Below are positions 36,546 through 47,854 of a stretch of 64,000 bases of DNA, one piece after another. Within the stretch, counting starts at the first letter, position 1. Each line of letters begins with the position of its first letter. Location of the stretch: positions 1 through 64,000 of the forward strand of contig NZ_AZCZ01000005.1 of NCBI RefSeq assembly GCF_001434055.1. The letters run 5' to 3'. The position numbers were made by a program, and so were the translations under genes. Source of the DNA: Levilactobacillus parabrevis ATCC 53295. Its GTDB lineage: Bacteria > Bacillota > Bacilli > Lactobacillales > Lactobacillaceae. The notes beneath the pieces were generated by a model. It saw only the letters and a list, made by a program, of their open reading frames with translations, did no database searches and was not told where the DNA came from.

Positions 36546-39026
36546 ATGGGGAAAAAGCGAATTTATGAACTCGCCAAAGAAATTAATGTCTCCAGTAAAC
36601 AGATCATTGCGAAAGCCGAGTCAAAGGGCTTTCCGGTGAAAAACCACATGTCAACGCTCGGCGAGAACGAAGAACGTCAGCTCCGCGAAGCATTTAGCAA
36701 GAAGTCTGCTGGTAAGGCAACGACACCGAGTGCCAAGCCTGCTAAGCAACCTGCGACGATGCAAGCGGCCCGGCCTGCTAGTCAGAAGAGTGATCATCCC
36801 AAGACCACCAGCCACAAACCTGCTTCACAGGGGAATGGTAACCGGTCAAATGGGGGCAACCGTTCAACCAACAACGGTAACCACAGCAGCAATGGTGGGA
36901 ACCAGTCGGCTAACGGCGGCAATCGCACCTCTAACCAGCGGTCCAATAGTGGCAACAGCAATAATCGTAATCAACAACGTACGAACAATAACAATAATAA
37001 AAATAATAATGGCCAGTCCGGAAGTAATCACACTGAGCAACACAATTCCGGGACCGGCAGATTTGGTGGAAGCTTGAATAATAATACAAATAATAGCAAT
37101 GGCCGGCGTGGTAGCAGTAACGGAAACAGTCGTGGGGGCCGGAATAACCGGAACAACCGCAACAATCGCCGCCGTAATAATAACAATAACAACCGCTACA
37201 AGAAGAACCAACGGATCAAAGACACCAATCAGCACAAGGGTGCACCAGAACGGAAGAACAAGGCATTACCAGATGTATTAGTCTATACGGACGGCATGAA
37301 CGCTCAGGACTTAGCCAAGATCTTACACCGTTCTTCAGCCGAAATCGTGAAGAAGCTCTTCATGTTGGGCGTTATGGTTAACCAGAACCAATCCTTGGAC
37401 AAGGACACCATTGAAATCTTAGCCGATGACTATGGCATTCAAGCACAAGAAAAGGTTCAAGTTGACGTGACCGACCTCGACAAGTTCTTCGATGCTGAAA
37501 TGGCCAACACGGATCATTTGGAAACCCGGGCACCAGTCGTTACCATCATGGGACACGTTGACCACGGGAAGACGACGTTGTTGGATCACTTGCGTCACTC
37601 TCACATTACCGAGGGTGAAGCCGGTGGGATCACGCAGGCCATTGGTGCCTACCAAGTCCACTACAACGACAAGTCTATTACCTTCTTGGATACTCCAGGA
37701 CATGCGGCCTTTACTGAAATGCGGGCCCGTGGTGCTGAGATTACCGATATCACGGTCTTAGTGGTTGCCGCCGATGATGGTGTGATGCCACAAACCATCG
37801 AAGCCATTCACCATGCGAAGGCTGCTGGGACGCCAATCATCGTGGCTGTCAACAAGATTGATAAGCCAGGTGCTAACCCGAACCACGTTATGGAACAATT
37901 GACGGAATACGAATTAATTCCTGAAGACTGGGGTGGCGATACCATCTTCGTTGAGATTTCTGCGAAGTTTGGAAAGAACATCGACGAATTGCTCGACATG
38001 ATTCTCCTGCAATCCGAAGTGTTGGAATTAAAGGCTAACCCAGAACAAAACGGGGTTGGTTCCGTCATCGAAGCTAGTTTGGACCAAGGTCGTGGCTCCG
38101 TTGCCTCCTTGCTGGTTCAACAAGGGACGTTACGTGTAGGTGACCCAATCGTTGTTGGGAATACCTTTGGTAAGGTTCGGACGATGACCAACGAACGTGG
38201 CCGTCGGATCAAGGAAGCCAAGCCATCAACGCCAGTTGAAATCACTGGGTTGAGCGACGTGCCAGAAGCTGGGGATCGTTTCGTGGTCTTTGACGACGAA
38301 AAGACGGCCCGGGCCGCTGGTGAAGAACGGGCTAAGGAAGCCTTGGTTCAAGAACGTAAGAACACCAGTCACGTCACGTTGGACAACCTCTTCGACTCTC
38401 TCAAGGAAGGCGAAATGAAGGAAGTTGACGTGATCATCAAGGCTGACGTTCAAGGTTCCGTTGAAGCCTTGGCAGGTAGCTTACAAAAGATCGACGTCTC
38501 CGGTGTGCGGGTTAACATCATTCACTCCGCCGTGGGTGCCATTAACGAAAGTGATGTTACCTTGGCCGAAGCTTCAGACGCGATCATCATTGGGTTCAAC
38601 GTGCGGCCTACGCCACAAGCACGGGCCCAAGCCGATAGCGACAAGGTCGACATTCGCTTGCACAACGTCATCTACAATGCCATCGATGAAATCGAAACGG
38701 CGATGAAGGGGATGCTGGAACCTACCTACGAAGAAGAAGTTACTGGCCAAATCGAAGTTAAGAACATCTTCCATGCTTCTAAGGTCGGCACAATCGTCGG
38801 TGGGATGGTTACTGAAGGTTACGTAACGGCTGACGCCGACGTCCGGTTAATCCGTGACGGCGTGGTCATCTACGAAGGTAAGCTTGGTAGCTTGAAGCGT
38901 TTCAAGGACGACGTCAAGCAAGTTAAGATGGGTTATGAATTAGGATTAACTATCGAGAATTTCAATGATATTAAGGTGGACGATGTGATCGAAGCCTACA
39001 TCATGAAGGAAGTTCCCGTTAAATAA
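36546..39026 (+). CDS. infB: Translation initiation factor IF-2
   Basis: The GTPase that places initiator tRNA. Of 826 residues, the first 55 form an IF2N module ([20 protein letters not shown]); residues about 60-235 are a low-complexity linker rich in Asn, Gly, Ser and Arg with runs of up to five Asn; a second IF2N module follows ([18 protein letters not shown]). The G1 motif GHVDHGKTT is near 336, G3 DTPGHAAF and G4 NKID follow, and the C-terminal domains are complete. ATG with AAGGAG. Confidence 0.98.
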   Translation: MGKKRIYELAKEINVSSKQIIAKAESKGFPVKNHMSTLGENEERQLREAFSKKSAGKATTPSAKPAKQPATMQAARPASQKSDHPKTTSHKPASQGNGNRSNGGNRSTNNGNHSSNGGNQSANGGNRTSNQRSNSGNSNNRNQQRTNNNNNKNNNGQSGSNHTEQHNSGTGRFGGSLNNNTNNSNGRRGSSNGNSRGGRNNRNNRNNRRRNNNNNNRYKKNQRIKDTNQHKGAPERKNKALPDVLVYTDGMNAQDLAKILHRSSAEIVKKLFMLGVMVNQNQSLDKDTIEILADDYGIQAQEKVQVDVTDLDKFFDAEMANTDHLETRAPVVTIMGHVDHGKTTLLDHLRHSHITEGEAGGITQAIGAYQVHYNDKSITFLDTPGHAAFTEMRARGAEITDITVLVVAADDGVMPQTIEAIHHAKAAGTPIIVAVNKIDKPGANPNHVMEQLTEYELIPEDWGGDTIFVEISAKFGKNIDELLDMILLQSEVLELKANPEQNGVGSVIEASLDQGRGSVASLLVQQGTLRVGDPIVVGNTFGKVRTMTNERGRRIKEAKPSTPVEITGLSDVPEAGDRFVVFDDEKTARAAGEERAKEALVQERKNTSHVTLDNLFDSLKEGEMKEVDVIIKADVQGSVEALAGSLQKIDVSGVRVNIIHSAVGAINESDVTLAEASDAIIIGFNVRPTPQARAQADSDKVDIRLHNVIYNAIDEIETAMKGMLEPTYEEEVTGQIEVKNIFHASKVGTIVGGMVTEGYVTADADVRLIRDGVVIYEGKLGSLKRFKDDVKQVKMGYELGLTIENFNDIKVDDVIEAYIMKEVPVK

Positions 39027-39044
39027 AAATCGGAGGCAAACGTC

Positions 39045-39395
39045 ATGGCACAATATCGAGTTGGCCGGTTGGAACAAGAAATCCAGCGGGAAGTTACGGA
39101 TATTCTCCTAAAACGTGTCCGCGATCCCCGGGTCGAGGGCGTCACCGTTACCGGCGTGGAAGTCACAGGTGACTTGCAGCAGGCAACGATTTACTACAGT
39201 ATTTTATCGGACAAGGCTTCTTCAGCGGAAAAGACACAGCAAGGTCTGAACAAGGCTACGGGTCTGATTCGGTCTGAACTGGGTTCACGCTTGAGCATCT
39301 ACAAGACGCCTGAGTTGAACTTTGAACAGGACTCTTCCGTGCGTTACGGAAGTCATATCGATGAACTGCTGAATGATCTACACCGCCGCGAGTAG
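39045..39395 (+). CDS. rbfA: Ribosome-binding factor A
   Basis: A cold-shock 30S maturation factor of 116 residues, single KH-like domain: GRLEQEIQREVTDILLKRVR, DPRVEGVTVTGVEVTGDL and a final VRYGSHIDELLNDL. ATG with CGGAGG upstream, 18 bases after infB. Last gene of the nusA operon, followed by a terminator; in many relatives truB follows directly, but here 655 bases with two structured elements intervene. Confidence 0.97.
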   Translation: MAQYRVGRLEQEIQREVTDILLKRVRDPRVEGVTVTGVEVTGDLQQATIYYSILSDKASSAEKTQQGLNKATGLIRSELGSRLSIYKTPELNFEQDSSVRYGSHIDELLNDLHRRE

Positions 39396-39414
39396 TTGCT
39401 CACGGTGTTTGAGG

Positions 39415-39449
39415 GAGGCGTTGGTCCAAGCGGATCAGCGCCTCTTTTT
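39415..39449 (+). terminator. rbfA / nusA operon terminator
   Basis: GAGGCG (39415-39420) pairs with CGCCTC (39439-39444), with an inner TGGTCC/GGATCA stem, then TTTTT. Confidence 0.8.
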
Positions 39450-39479
39450 CGTTACTACCGGCGAATGCTGGCAGCAAGA

Positions 39480-39664
39480 CGCCTGCGGCTGCCAGAGATT
39501 CTGCCGCTGTATGGACCGGAGCAAGCCAAAGAGCGGTCTTGCTCCTCGACTTGAAGCTTCGTAAAAGACAACGAATCTTCAAATCGTCCTGTCAGATAAA
39601 TTGGCCCAACACGCCAATTTATCTGACAACCACGGCTGGCGCCATCTCTGGCATCCTCCGGCTA
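39480..39664 (+). repeat. Multi-hairpin element, subfamily II (copy E)
   Basis: P1: GCCAGAGAT (39491-39499) with ATCTCTGGC (39644-39652). P2: GGAGCAAG (39518-39525) with CTTGCTCC (39538-39545). P3: TTGAAGCTTCGT with ACGAATCTTCAA. P4: GTCAGATAAATTGGC (39591-39605) with GCCAATTTATCTGAC (39613-39627), perfect 15 bp. P4 shares no sequence with P4 of copies A2, B or C, yet pairs perfectly. Convergent with copy F across a 155-base spacer. Confidence 0.87.
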
Positions 39665-39820
39665 TGGTACTGGCAGTATTCGTCGGTGGCACCAGTATTT
39701 TCGGTTTGACGATTTAATTAGAGACCGAATATGCCATCATTTAGTATGTAATCAACTAGTATGGGCGAATACTGACGTCCTGACGATATTAGAATCAATT
39801 TTATTGGCAAAGGATAGTCG

Positions 39821-40006
39821 TAACCGGAGGCGGCCAGAGGTGGAGGTAGCTGTGACGACGGTGTTAGCTGAGAATCAGCTTACAGCGTGGGACGTGTTTG
39901 GAGACTGACGGTTGGTTTGTGTCGGGCTTCAAACCGAGCCGCAGGACCGCTTCTCAGGCCGCAGGCGGTCCCCACAGACGCCGGAATCTCTGGCAGCCAC
40001 AGGTGG
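39821..40006 (-). repeat. Multi-hairpin element, subfamily II (copy F)
   Basis: Minus-strand copy. P1: GCCAGAGGT (39833-39841) with ATCTCTGGC (39986-39994), one wobble. P4: GTTAGCTGA/TCAGCTTAC hairpin. P2: GGACCGC with GCGGTCC, whose loop reads TGAGAAGCGG on the element strand, as in copies B and D. P3 is weaker. It ends 44 bases before truB. Confidence 0.78.
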
Positions 40007-40050
40007 TTGGATACAACTAAATTTTGCAACGCGAAACGGAGGAAACGAAG

Positions 40051-40959
40051 ATGGATGGGATTATCCCGCTTTATAAGGAACGCGGCCTCACGAGTTTTGA
40101 CTGTGTGGCGAAGTTGCGCCATATTCTGCATACGAAGAAGGTCGGCCATAGTGGTACGTTGGACCCGAGTGTGGATGGGGTCCTACCCATCTGTATTGGG
40201 AGTGCGACAAAGGTTGTGCCCTACCTCATGGCCTCTGGAAAGGTCTACAAGGGCACGGTTACACTGGGCTTGGCAACGACTACGGAGGATTTAGACGGTG
40301 AGGTCATTGACCGTCAGCCTTTGACAACGCCGTTTGATCGCGCTAAACTGCTTCAAGCAGCTGCAGCGTTGACTGGTACCATCCAACAGACGCCACCGAT
40401 GTTTTCGGCAGTGAAAGTGAACGGTCGGCGGCTCTATGAGTACGCACGAGCCGGGGAAACGGTTGAGCGGCCAACGCGGACGATTACCGTGTCCGCCTTT
40501 GATCTGGTCGACGATGGCCAGTTCGATGCTGAACAGGGCACCCAGACGATTGCGTTTGAGATTGCCTGCTCCAAAGGGACCTACGTGCGGACTCTCGCCG
40601 TCGATCTTGGTCGGCAGCTGGGCGTACCGGCAGTGATGGCCTCGTTGACACGGCTCAAGAGTGGTGGCTTTGACCTGGACCAGACGGTGACGTTGGACCA
40701 GGTGGCCGCTGCGATGGCCGCTGAGGACCTTTCCGAGATTCTTCGACCAATCGACTACGCCTTGCGAGATTACCCGCATGTGACGCTGTCAGAGCGGCTC
40801 TGGGGCCTCGTAAAGAATGGTGTCTTCCTGGATGAAGAACAGGTCGGTAGTACGGCTCCCGTCGTGGCTCTGACTTATCAGGACCAGACGAAGTGTCTGT
40901 ACCAGTACCTTCCCGAAAAAAAGCAATATAAGCCGTTGAAAATGTTTACGGTGAATTAA
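40051..40959 (+). CDS. truB: tRNA pseudouridine(55) synthase
   Basis: Makes pseudouridine 55 in the T-arm of tRNAs. The 302-residue protein contains the catalytic aspartate in GHSGTLDPSVDGVLP (about residue 40), the KVYKGTVTLG strand and the SKGTYVRTLAVDLG motif, all family hallmarks, plus a C-terminal PUA-like part. ATG at 40051 has GGAGG eight bases upstream; the frame from 40024 is longer but lacks one. Forms a pair with ribF, 24 bases downstream. Confidence 0.97.
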   Translation: MDGIIPLYKERGLTSFDCVAKLRHILHTKKVGHSGTLDPSVDGVLPICIGSATKVVPYLMASGKVYKGTVTLGLATTTEDLDGEVIDRQPLTTPFDRAKLLQAAAALTGTIQQTPPMFSAVKVNGRRLYEYARAGETVERPTRTITVSAFDLVDDGQFDAEQGTQTIAFEIACSKGTYVRTLAVDLGRQLGVPAVMASLTRLKSGGFDLDQTVTLDQVAAAMAAEDLSEILRPIDYALRDYPHVTLSERLWGLVKNGVFLDEEQVGSTAPVVALTYQDQTKCLYQYLPEKKQYKPLKMFTVN

Positions 40960-40983
40960 GCGTTAAGAAAGAGGCGTCTCGTA

Positions 40984-41934
40984 ATGGAAGTTATTCGCAT
41001 ACATCACCCGTTGGACCCCCGTCAGATTCCAGCAGATCCGGTCGTTTTGGCCATGGGATTCTTTGATGGTGTCCACCGGGGGCACCAGGCGGTCATTAGG
41101 CGGGCTAAGGCGCTCGCTGCGGCCAAACACGTCAAACTGGCGGTGTTAACCTATGATCATCATCCATCGCTGGTTTACCGGCCGTTAGAGGGTGATGATC
41201 GCAAATATCTAAGTACGCCCGAACGTAAGCTCCAACAGTTTGACCGGATGGGCGTAGACCGGGTCTTTCTAGTCAGTTATACGGGCGAGTTTGCTGCCCA
41301 GAAACCTCAGGAGTTCGTCGACAATTACCTGGTGGCGTTCCACACGGTGACGGCGGTGGCAGGCTTTGACCACACCTATGGTAAGAAAGACGTGGCCACG
41401 ATGGACCTGTTACCAGCCTATGCGCAGGGACGTTTTGAGGTGGAAACGGTCGCTAAGGAAACTGGTGGTCAGGAGAAAATCAGTTCGACGCGGATTCGCT
41501 CGGCCATGAAGGCGGGCGATGTCGATACGGCTAATGACCTCTTGGGTTATCTTTACCGGTCGACAGGGGTCGTTGTCCACGGTGAGGCGCGGGGCCGGAC
41601 TATCGGCTATCCAACCGCCAACGTCCTGACACCAGAGAATGAATGGTTACCAGGCATTGGGGTCTACACGGCACGATTGAAGGTTGGGGCCATTTGGTAT
41701 CCCGGCATGATCTCCGTGGGCCGCAACGATACCTTCGGCGATAACCGGCCAATCACGGTGGAGATGAATCTCCTGGATTATCAGGGGAATCTCTACGGCG
41801 AAAACGTTGAAGTTGAGTGGCATCACCGTTTGCGGGGACAAGTGAAGTTTGATTCCGCAGAGGGGCTGATCGTCCAACTCAAGAAAGACGAGACGGCCAC
41901 TAGAGATTATTTCTCTCAGGTCGCCGCAGATTAG
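40984..41934 (+). CDS. ribF: Bifunctional riboflavin kinase / FAD synthetase
   Basis: Converts riboflavin to FMN and FAD. The 316-residue protein has an N-terminal nucleotidyltransferase domain with GFFDGVHRGHQAV and the ISSTRIR motif (about 160), and a C-terminal kinase domain starting with GRTIGYPTANV (about 205). ATG with GAGGCG upstream. Paired with truB, as is common in Firmicutes, and ends at a terminator. Confidence 0.97.
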   Translation: MEVIRIHHPLDPRQIPADPVVLAMGFFDGVHRGHQAVIRRAKALAAAKHVKLAVLTYDHHPSLVYRPLEGDDRKYLSTPERKLQQFDRMGVDRVFLVSYTGEFAAQKPQEFVDNYLVAFHTVTAVAGFDHTYGKKDVATMDLLPAYAQGRFEVETVAKETGGQEKISSTRIRSAMKAGDVDTANDLLGYLYRSTGVVVHGEARGRTIGYPTANVLTPENEWLPGIGVYTARLKVGAIWYPGMISVGRNDTFGDNRPITVEMNLLDYQGNLYGENVEVEWHHRLRGQVKFDSAEGLIVQLKKDETATRDYFSQVAAD

Positions 41935-41955
41935 ACCATTAATTACAGCATAAAT

Positions 41956-41995
41956 AAAGAGCTTGGATAATTTTATCCGGGCTCTTTTGTTTTGA
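41956..41995 (+). terminator. truB-ribF terminator
   Basis: AAAGAGCTTGGATA (41956-41969) pairs with TATCCGGGCTCTTT (41974-41987) with wobbles, followed by a TGTTTT tract. Confidence 0.85.
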
Positions 41996-42171
41996 GAAAA
42001 TAATTGCAAGTCGGGTAATTTTTGATATGCTGGGGACTGGTTAGCAGGTATCTTGAGGTAAAAGACCCGTTTATTGTAGCTGAAATTCGGCTTGTAGGCA
42101 GTGAACGACCAGTTGATGGTAAAGGAAAGCTTGAATTTTTTCAGCCGATGGGTGGATAGCGCCGACAATCG

Positions 42172-42355
42172 TAGCCGGAGGAGGACAAGGGTGGCGCCGG
42201 CCGTGACGGCGGTGTTGTCTGACGTTTTTGGTCAGACTACAGCGCGGGACGAGCTTTAAGACGCGTGGATTTCGCGGCTTAAAGTCGAGGTGAAAGACGT
42301 TCTTCGGCTTTCACCGGTCCCCACAGCAGGCAGAACCCTTGGCAGCCGCAGGCGG
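42172..42355 (-). repeat. Multi-hairpin element, subfamily II (copy G)
   Basis: Minus-strand copy. P1: CAAGGGT (42186-42192) with ACCCTTG (42335-42341). P4: TGTCTGAC with GTCAGACTA. P3: CTTTAAGACGCG with CGCGGCTTAAAG. P2: GGTGAAAG with CTTTCACC. It ends about 80 bases before the hrcA promoter. No plus-strand partner is visible upstream; that 175-base stretch (41996-42171) shows nothing I can name. Confidence 0.82.
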
Positions 42356-42433
42356 AATTACAAGCAATCATCACAGCCAAGCCAAAAAATTAGCACTTAA
42401 TTGCAGAGATTGCTAAAAATCCTGCCAGATTTC

Positions 42434-42462
42434 TTGACTTCAAAACCCGGTTTTGCTACATT
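42434..42462 (+). promoter_or_regulatory. hrcA operon promoter
   Basis: TTGACT (42434-42439), 17-base spacer, TACATT (42457-42462). The CIRCE operator begins 11 bases downstream, so it covers the transcription start. Confidence 0.75.
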
Positions 42463-42473
42463 ATATATGTGTC

Positions 42474-42500
42474 TTAGCACTTGATTAGTTTGAGTGCTAA
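42474..42500. promoter_or_regulatory. CIRCE operator (HrcA binding site)
   Basis: TTAGCACTT-N9-GAGTGCTAA: the consensus TTAGCACTC-N9-GAGTGCTAA with a single change. HrcA binding here represses its own operon until heat shock. Only one CIRCE is seen for the four-gene operon. Confidence 0.97.
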
Positions 42501-42516
42501 AAAAGGGGTGATTGTG

Positions 42517-43554
42517 ATGCTTTCAGAAAGACAAATGATGATTCTGCGAGCCGTTGTCCGCGACTTCACCAATACCGGTGTTCCGGTGGGGTCCAAGGCA
42601 TTAGCCAAGCAGTTACCCATCCACGTAAGCTCAGCGACAATTCGTAACGAGATGGCAGCCTTAGAAGAGCAGGGCCTGATTAAGAAGACCCACTCATCTT
42701 CCGGCCGAATTCCTTCGGTCGAAGGCTACCGGTATTACGTTGATCATCTGGTTAAGCCCGATCCATTACGGCCCAACGATATCGATGTGATTCAGTCATC
42801 ACTAGGTGGCGATTTTCATAAGATTGACGAAATCATTTCGCAATCCGCGACGATTCTGTCTAACCTGACGAGTTACACGGCGTTCACGTTGAAGCCGGAA
42901 TTAAAGGATAGTCGCCTCAGCGGTTTTCGGTTAGTGCCTTTGGGCAAGCGGCAAATCATGGCCATTCTCGTCACCGATAGTGGTGATGTGGAGAACCAGA
43001 CGTTTGACGTGGCCGGAGACGTTGATGGTGAGCAGCTTGAAGCTGTGGTTCGCTTGATTAATGACCAACTGGTGGGACTGACTTTACCGGAAGTCTTACG
43101 GAAGTTGCAGGCTGATATTCCCGCAAAGATCGCACACTATCTTCAGAGTCCGCAGGGATTCTTGGATATCTTTGGCGATGTGCTGACGCGGGCCGCTCAG
43201 GAGCGGTTCTACGTTGGTGGGCGACTCAACCTACTGAACTTTTCTCAGGATAGCGACGTTGACTCACTGAAGTCCTTGTATTCGTTGATCGACAAGACCG
43301 ATGACATTGCGAGTGTGCTGGGGCAACCTAGCGATAAGATCTCCGTGCGTATCGGTAATGAAATGACCAACGATGCGTTGCGTAACTTCAGCCTGATCAC
43401 GGCGACCTATGACGTTGACCAACATGGTCAAGGGATGATCGCGATTCTGGGACCCACGCGGATGCCATATTCTCGGATGCTCGGTATCGTTGGAGCGTTT
43501 CGTGAAGAGCTCGCGAAGAAACTATTAGATTACTACCGGTTTTATGACGAGTAA
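42517..43554 (+). CDS. hrcA: Heat-inducible transcription repressor HrcA
   Basis: Repressor of class I heat-shock genes. The 345-residue protein has the N-terminal winged helix [17 protein letters not shown] through [18 protein letters not shown], followed by the [15 protein letters not shown] motif and a GAF-like effector domain. ATG at 42517 follows AAGGGGTG; the frame reaching 42481 starts inside the CIRCE operator and is not used. First gene of hrcA-grpE-dnaK-dnaJ. Confidence 0.97.
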   Translation: MLSERQMMILRAVVRDFTNTGVPVGSKALAKQLPIHVSSATIRNEMAALEEQGLIKKTHSSSGRIPSVEGYRYYVDHLVKPDPLRPNDIDVIQSSLGGDFHKIDEIISQSATILSNLTSYTAFTLKPELKDSRLSGFRLVPLGKRQIMAILVTDSGDVENQTFDVAGDVDGEQLEAVVRLINDQLVGLTLPEVLRKLQADIPAKIAHYLQSPQGFLDIFGDVLTRAAQERFYVGGRLNLLNFSQDSDVDSLKSLYSLIDKTDDIASVLGQPSDKISVRIGNEMTNDALRNFSLITATYDVDQHGQGMIAILGPTRMPYSRMLGIVGAFREELAKKLLDYYRFYDE

Positions 43555-43574
43555 AGAAAGGGAGGGTTTTTATC

Positions 43575-44162
43575 GTGGCTGACAAGCAACAAGCGTCCAC
43601 CGATGACCAAACTGCGGCAAAGGCCGCCACGACTAAGCCAGATTCAAAGACTGAATCGGCCGAAAAGGCAGCACCAAAGAAGCCAAAGTTATTTAAGAAG
43701 GTTGCGACCGCGGCTGAAGTCGATGAACTCAAGCGCAAGGCCAGTGACTTTGAAGATAAGTATTTACGTGCGGAGGCGGAAGTCCAAAACATGCAAGCGC
43801 GATTCCAAAAGGAACAGGCAACGCTTATCAAGTACGATGGCCAACAACTGGCTAAGGACGTGCTCCCCGTAATCGATAACTTGGAGCGCGCTCTAGCAGT
43901 CGAAGCAGCGGACGAGGCGGGGCAACAGCTAAAGAAGGGTGTTCAGATGACCTATGATCATTTGGAAGACGCCCTGAAGCGAAACCACGTCACGGAGATT
44001 GAAGCCATTGGGAAGACATTCGACCCAACGTTGCATCAAGCGGTTCAATCAGTACCCGCAGAGGATGGCCAAGCGGCCGAAACGATCGTCAAGGTCCTCC
44101 AAAAGGGTTACCAACTGAAAGATCGCGTTCTGCGACCAGCAATGGTTGTCGTTGCACAATAA
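43575..44162 (+). CDS. grpE: Co-chaperone GrpE
   Basis: Nucleotide exchange factor for DnaK, 195 residues. An Ala/Lys-rich disordered start (about 1-50) leads into a long coiled coil ([20 protein letters not shown]) and a beta domain with the signature around [16 protein letters not shown]. The GTG start has GGGAGGG upstream. 20 bases after hrcA and 36 before dnaK. Confidence 0.98.
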   Translation: MADKQQASTDDQTAAKAATTKPDSKTESAEKAAPKKPKLFKKVATAAEVDELKRKASDFEDKYLRAEAEVQNMQARFQKEQATLIKYDGQQLAKDVLPVIDNLERALAVEAADEAGQQLKKGVQMTYDHLEDALKRNHVTEIEAIGKTFDPTLHQAVQSVPAEDGQAAETIVKVLQKGYQLKDRVLRPAMVVVAQ

Positions 44163-46076
<1,914 letters not shown>

Positions 46077-46108
46077 AGACTGATTGTCTAATCGCAAATG
46101 GTCATGGC

Positions 46109-46144
46109 AAAAAGTCAGAGTCCGTGGGGCTTTGGCTTTTTGTT
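46109..46144 (+). terminator. Terminator or attenuator between dnaK and dnaJ
   Basis: 15 bp stem with three G-U pairs, AAAAAGTCAGAGTCC (46109-46123) with GGGCTTTGGCTTTTT (46127-46141). dnaJ lies 59 bases on, so its level may be set lower than that of dnaK. Confidence 0.75.
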
Positions 46145-46202
46145 TCGAGTATGCTATTCTTACTAGTAGCGAAAAATTTCGGAATGGATTGGGAGGAAAA
46201 CG

Positions 46203-47354
46203 ATGGCGCAATCGGACTTATATGGCGTTTTAGGTGTCTCAAAGGATGCCAGCCAAGATGAAATTAAAAAGGCCTACCGGAAATTATCTAAGAAGTATCA
46301 CCCAGATTTGAACAAGGCCCCCGACGCGGCGGACAAGTTTAAAGAGGTTCAGGATGCTTACGATGTTTTAGGTGATAAGGATAAACGGGCTAATTACGAC
46401 CAGTACGGTTCAGCCGACGGTCCTCAAGGCTTTGGTGGCTTTGGCGGCGGTAATGCCGGCGGTGGCTTCGGCGGTTTTGGTGGCGGAGGCGGCTTCGACG
46501 ACATCTTCAATCAATTCTTTGGTGGTGGCGGAGGCGGTCAACGCAATCCTAACGCACCACGGCCGGGTCGTGATCTGCAGTACCAGATGGACTTGAAGTT
46601 TGAAGAGGCTATCTTTGGGAAGAAGACCAAGATCAAGTATACGCGTGAAGCCCAATGTCATACCTGTGGTGGGAACGGTGCTAAGCCGGGGACTTCACCA
46701 GTGACCTGTCACCAATGTGGCGGTTCTGGTTACGTCACGACGGAGACCAACACGCCACTGGGTCGGATGCGGAGTCAACAACCATGTCCTGTCTGCCACG
46801 GTACGGGTCAAGAAATCAAAGAAAAGTGCCCAACCTGTGGTGGCTCTGGTCACGAAGAAGAACAGCACGAAGTTGAAGTTTCCATCCCAGCTGGGGTCGA
46901 TGACGGTCAACAAATGCGGTTACAGGGTCAAGGTGAAGCCGGCATAAACGGCGGTGGCTACGGCGATCTGTTCATTATTTTCCAAGTGACGCCAAGCAAG
47001 GACTTCCGGCGTGACGGAACGGAAATCTACTTTGACCAACCAATTTCATTCGTCCAGGCAACGCTGGGGGATGATGTGACGGTTAAGACCGTTCACGGTG
47101 ATGTTAAATTAAAGGTGCCAGCCGGTACGCAAGCTGGGACGACTTTCCGGCTACGGGGCAAGGGTGCACCGCGCCTACGTGGTAATGGTAATGGTGATGA
47201 ACACGTCACTGTGAAGGTCATGACACCAAAGAACCTGAACAAGGGTCAACGGGATGCACTCCGCGACTTTGCTAAGGCCAGTGGTGAGACTGTTACAGGT
47301 ACGGGCAAAGGTAACTTATTTAACAAAATGCGCGATAAATTTAATGAAAATTAG
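46203..47354 (+). CDS. dnaJ: Chaperone DnaJ (Hsp40)
   Basis: DnaK partner, 383 residues. J domain with the HPD motif ([15 protein letters not shown], about 34), a Gly/Phe-rich region with a run of glycines (about 75-115), four CxxCxGxG zinc repeats ([32 protein letters not shown]; about 155-225) and the C-terminal substrate domains. ATG with GGGAGG upstream. Last gene of the hrcA operon. Confidence 0.99.
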   Translation: MAQSDLYGVLGVSKDASQDEIKKAYRKLSKKYHPDLNKAPDAADKFKEVQDAYDVLGDKDKRANYDQYGSADGPQGFGGFGGGNAGGGFGGFGGGGGFDDIFNQFFGGGGGGQRNPNAPRPGRDLQYQMDLKFEEAIFGKKTKIKYTREAQCHTCGGNGAKPGTSPVTCHQCGGSGYVTTETNTPLGRMRSQQPCPVCHGTGQEIKEKCPTCGGSGHEEEQHEVEVSIPAGVDDGQQMRLQGQGEAGINGGGYGDLFIIFQVTPSKDFRRDGTEIYFDQPISFVQATLGDDVTVKTVHGDVKLKVPAGTQAGTTFRLRGKGAPRLRGNGNGDEHVTVKVMTPKNLNKGQRDALRDFAKASGETVTGTGKGNLFNKMRDKFNEN

Positions 47355-47389
47355 CTTGCGGGCCAACGTGCTCAAATAGCTAATCTATC

Positions 47390-47419
47390 AAGGCTGCTGA
47401 AGATTTCGGTAGCCTTTTT
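47390..47419 (+). terminator. dnaJ terminator
   Basis: AAGGCTGCTGAA (47390-47401) pairs with TTCGGTAGCCTT (47405-47416) using wobble pairs, then TTTT. Confidence 0.85.
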
Positions 47420-47484
47420 ATTTATCATAAAATATAAGAATTTTTATAATTGCAAAAGAAACGCTTAAGCTTGAGTAAGGTTAA

Positions 47485-47513
47485 TTGCAATCCGGTTTTG
47501 GCAATGATACTCT
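47485..47513 (+). promoter_or_regulatory. dlt operon promoter
   Basis: TTGCAA (47485-47490), 17-base spacer, TACTCT (47508-47513). It gives a leader of about 135 bases before dltX. Confidence 0.5.
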
Positions 47514-47520
47514 CAAAACA

Positions 47521-47650
47521 TAGGGAGCGCGGCTTTGGCTGCGGAACTCCTCACCAATTCACTTGGATTCGTCGGGGAATATACGGGTGAATTGGCTGCG
47601 AACGGAAGCTGGTTTGGGGGACGAATCGACCAGCAAAACTTGGGGGTGAA
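47521..47650 (+). ncRNA. Structured dlt leader with possible pseudoknot
   Basis: Hairpin CCAATTCAC (47554-47562) with GTGAATTGG (47587-47595), perfect 9 bp. Its loop holds GATTCGTC (47566-47573), which is complementary to GACGAATC (47620-47627) just upstream of the dltX ribosome binding site. A third imperfect hairpin lies at 47522-47550. The nested loop pairing would make an H-type pseudoknot, which suggests control of dltX translation or transcription. Confidence 0.5.
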
Positions 47651-47654
47651 TTTC

Positions 47655-47804
47655 ATGAGAGCAAAGTGGCTGGCGTTATGGCATCAGCCGGTGGTGGCCT
47701 TCATTGGCTGGACCATGTTTTACTTTGTGATTTTGATGATTTTGGTTTATTTGTATGGTTACAGTGGTTTGAATAACTCGACGTTTATTTACAACGAGTT
47801 TTAG
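47655..47804 (+). CDS. dltX: DltX, small membrane protein of teichoic acid D-alanylation
   Basis: A 49-residue single-helix protein with the family ending LVYLYGY..NNSTFIYNEF; the C-terminal motif FIYNEF is the conserved part that acts with DltB and DltD in D-Ala transfer across the membrane. The helix is roughly residues 12-36. ATG at 47655 follows GGGGGTG; the open frame continues upstream to 47535 but that part is the structured leader, and DltX proteins are about 45-50 residues. First gene of dltXABCD. Confidence 0.95.
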   Translation: MRAKWLALWHQPVVAFIGWTMFYFVILMILVYLYGYSGLNNSTFIYNEF

Positions 47805-47854
47805 TTGCGGGGTCAACTAACCATTAGCCATGATTTCTTCGGGGGGGATATAGA

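Noticed and set aside
36864-37235. Hydrophobic 123-codon minus-strand frame inside infB
   Set aside because: It is the antisense of the Asn/Gly-rich IF-2 linker; Asn codons read backwards give Ile and Val codons, which imitates a membrane protein.
47535-47654. N-terminal extension of DltX by 40 codons
   Set aside because: DltX proteins are about 45-50 residues, the ATG at 47655 has a good ribosome binding site, and the upstream part is a structured leader.
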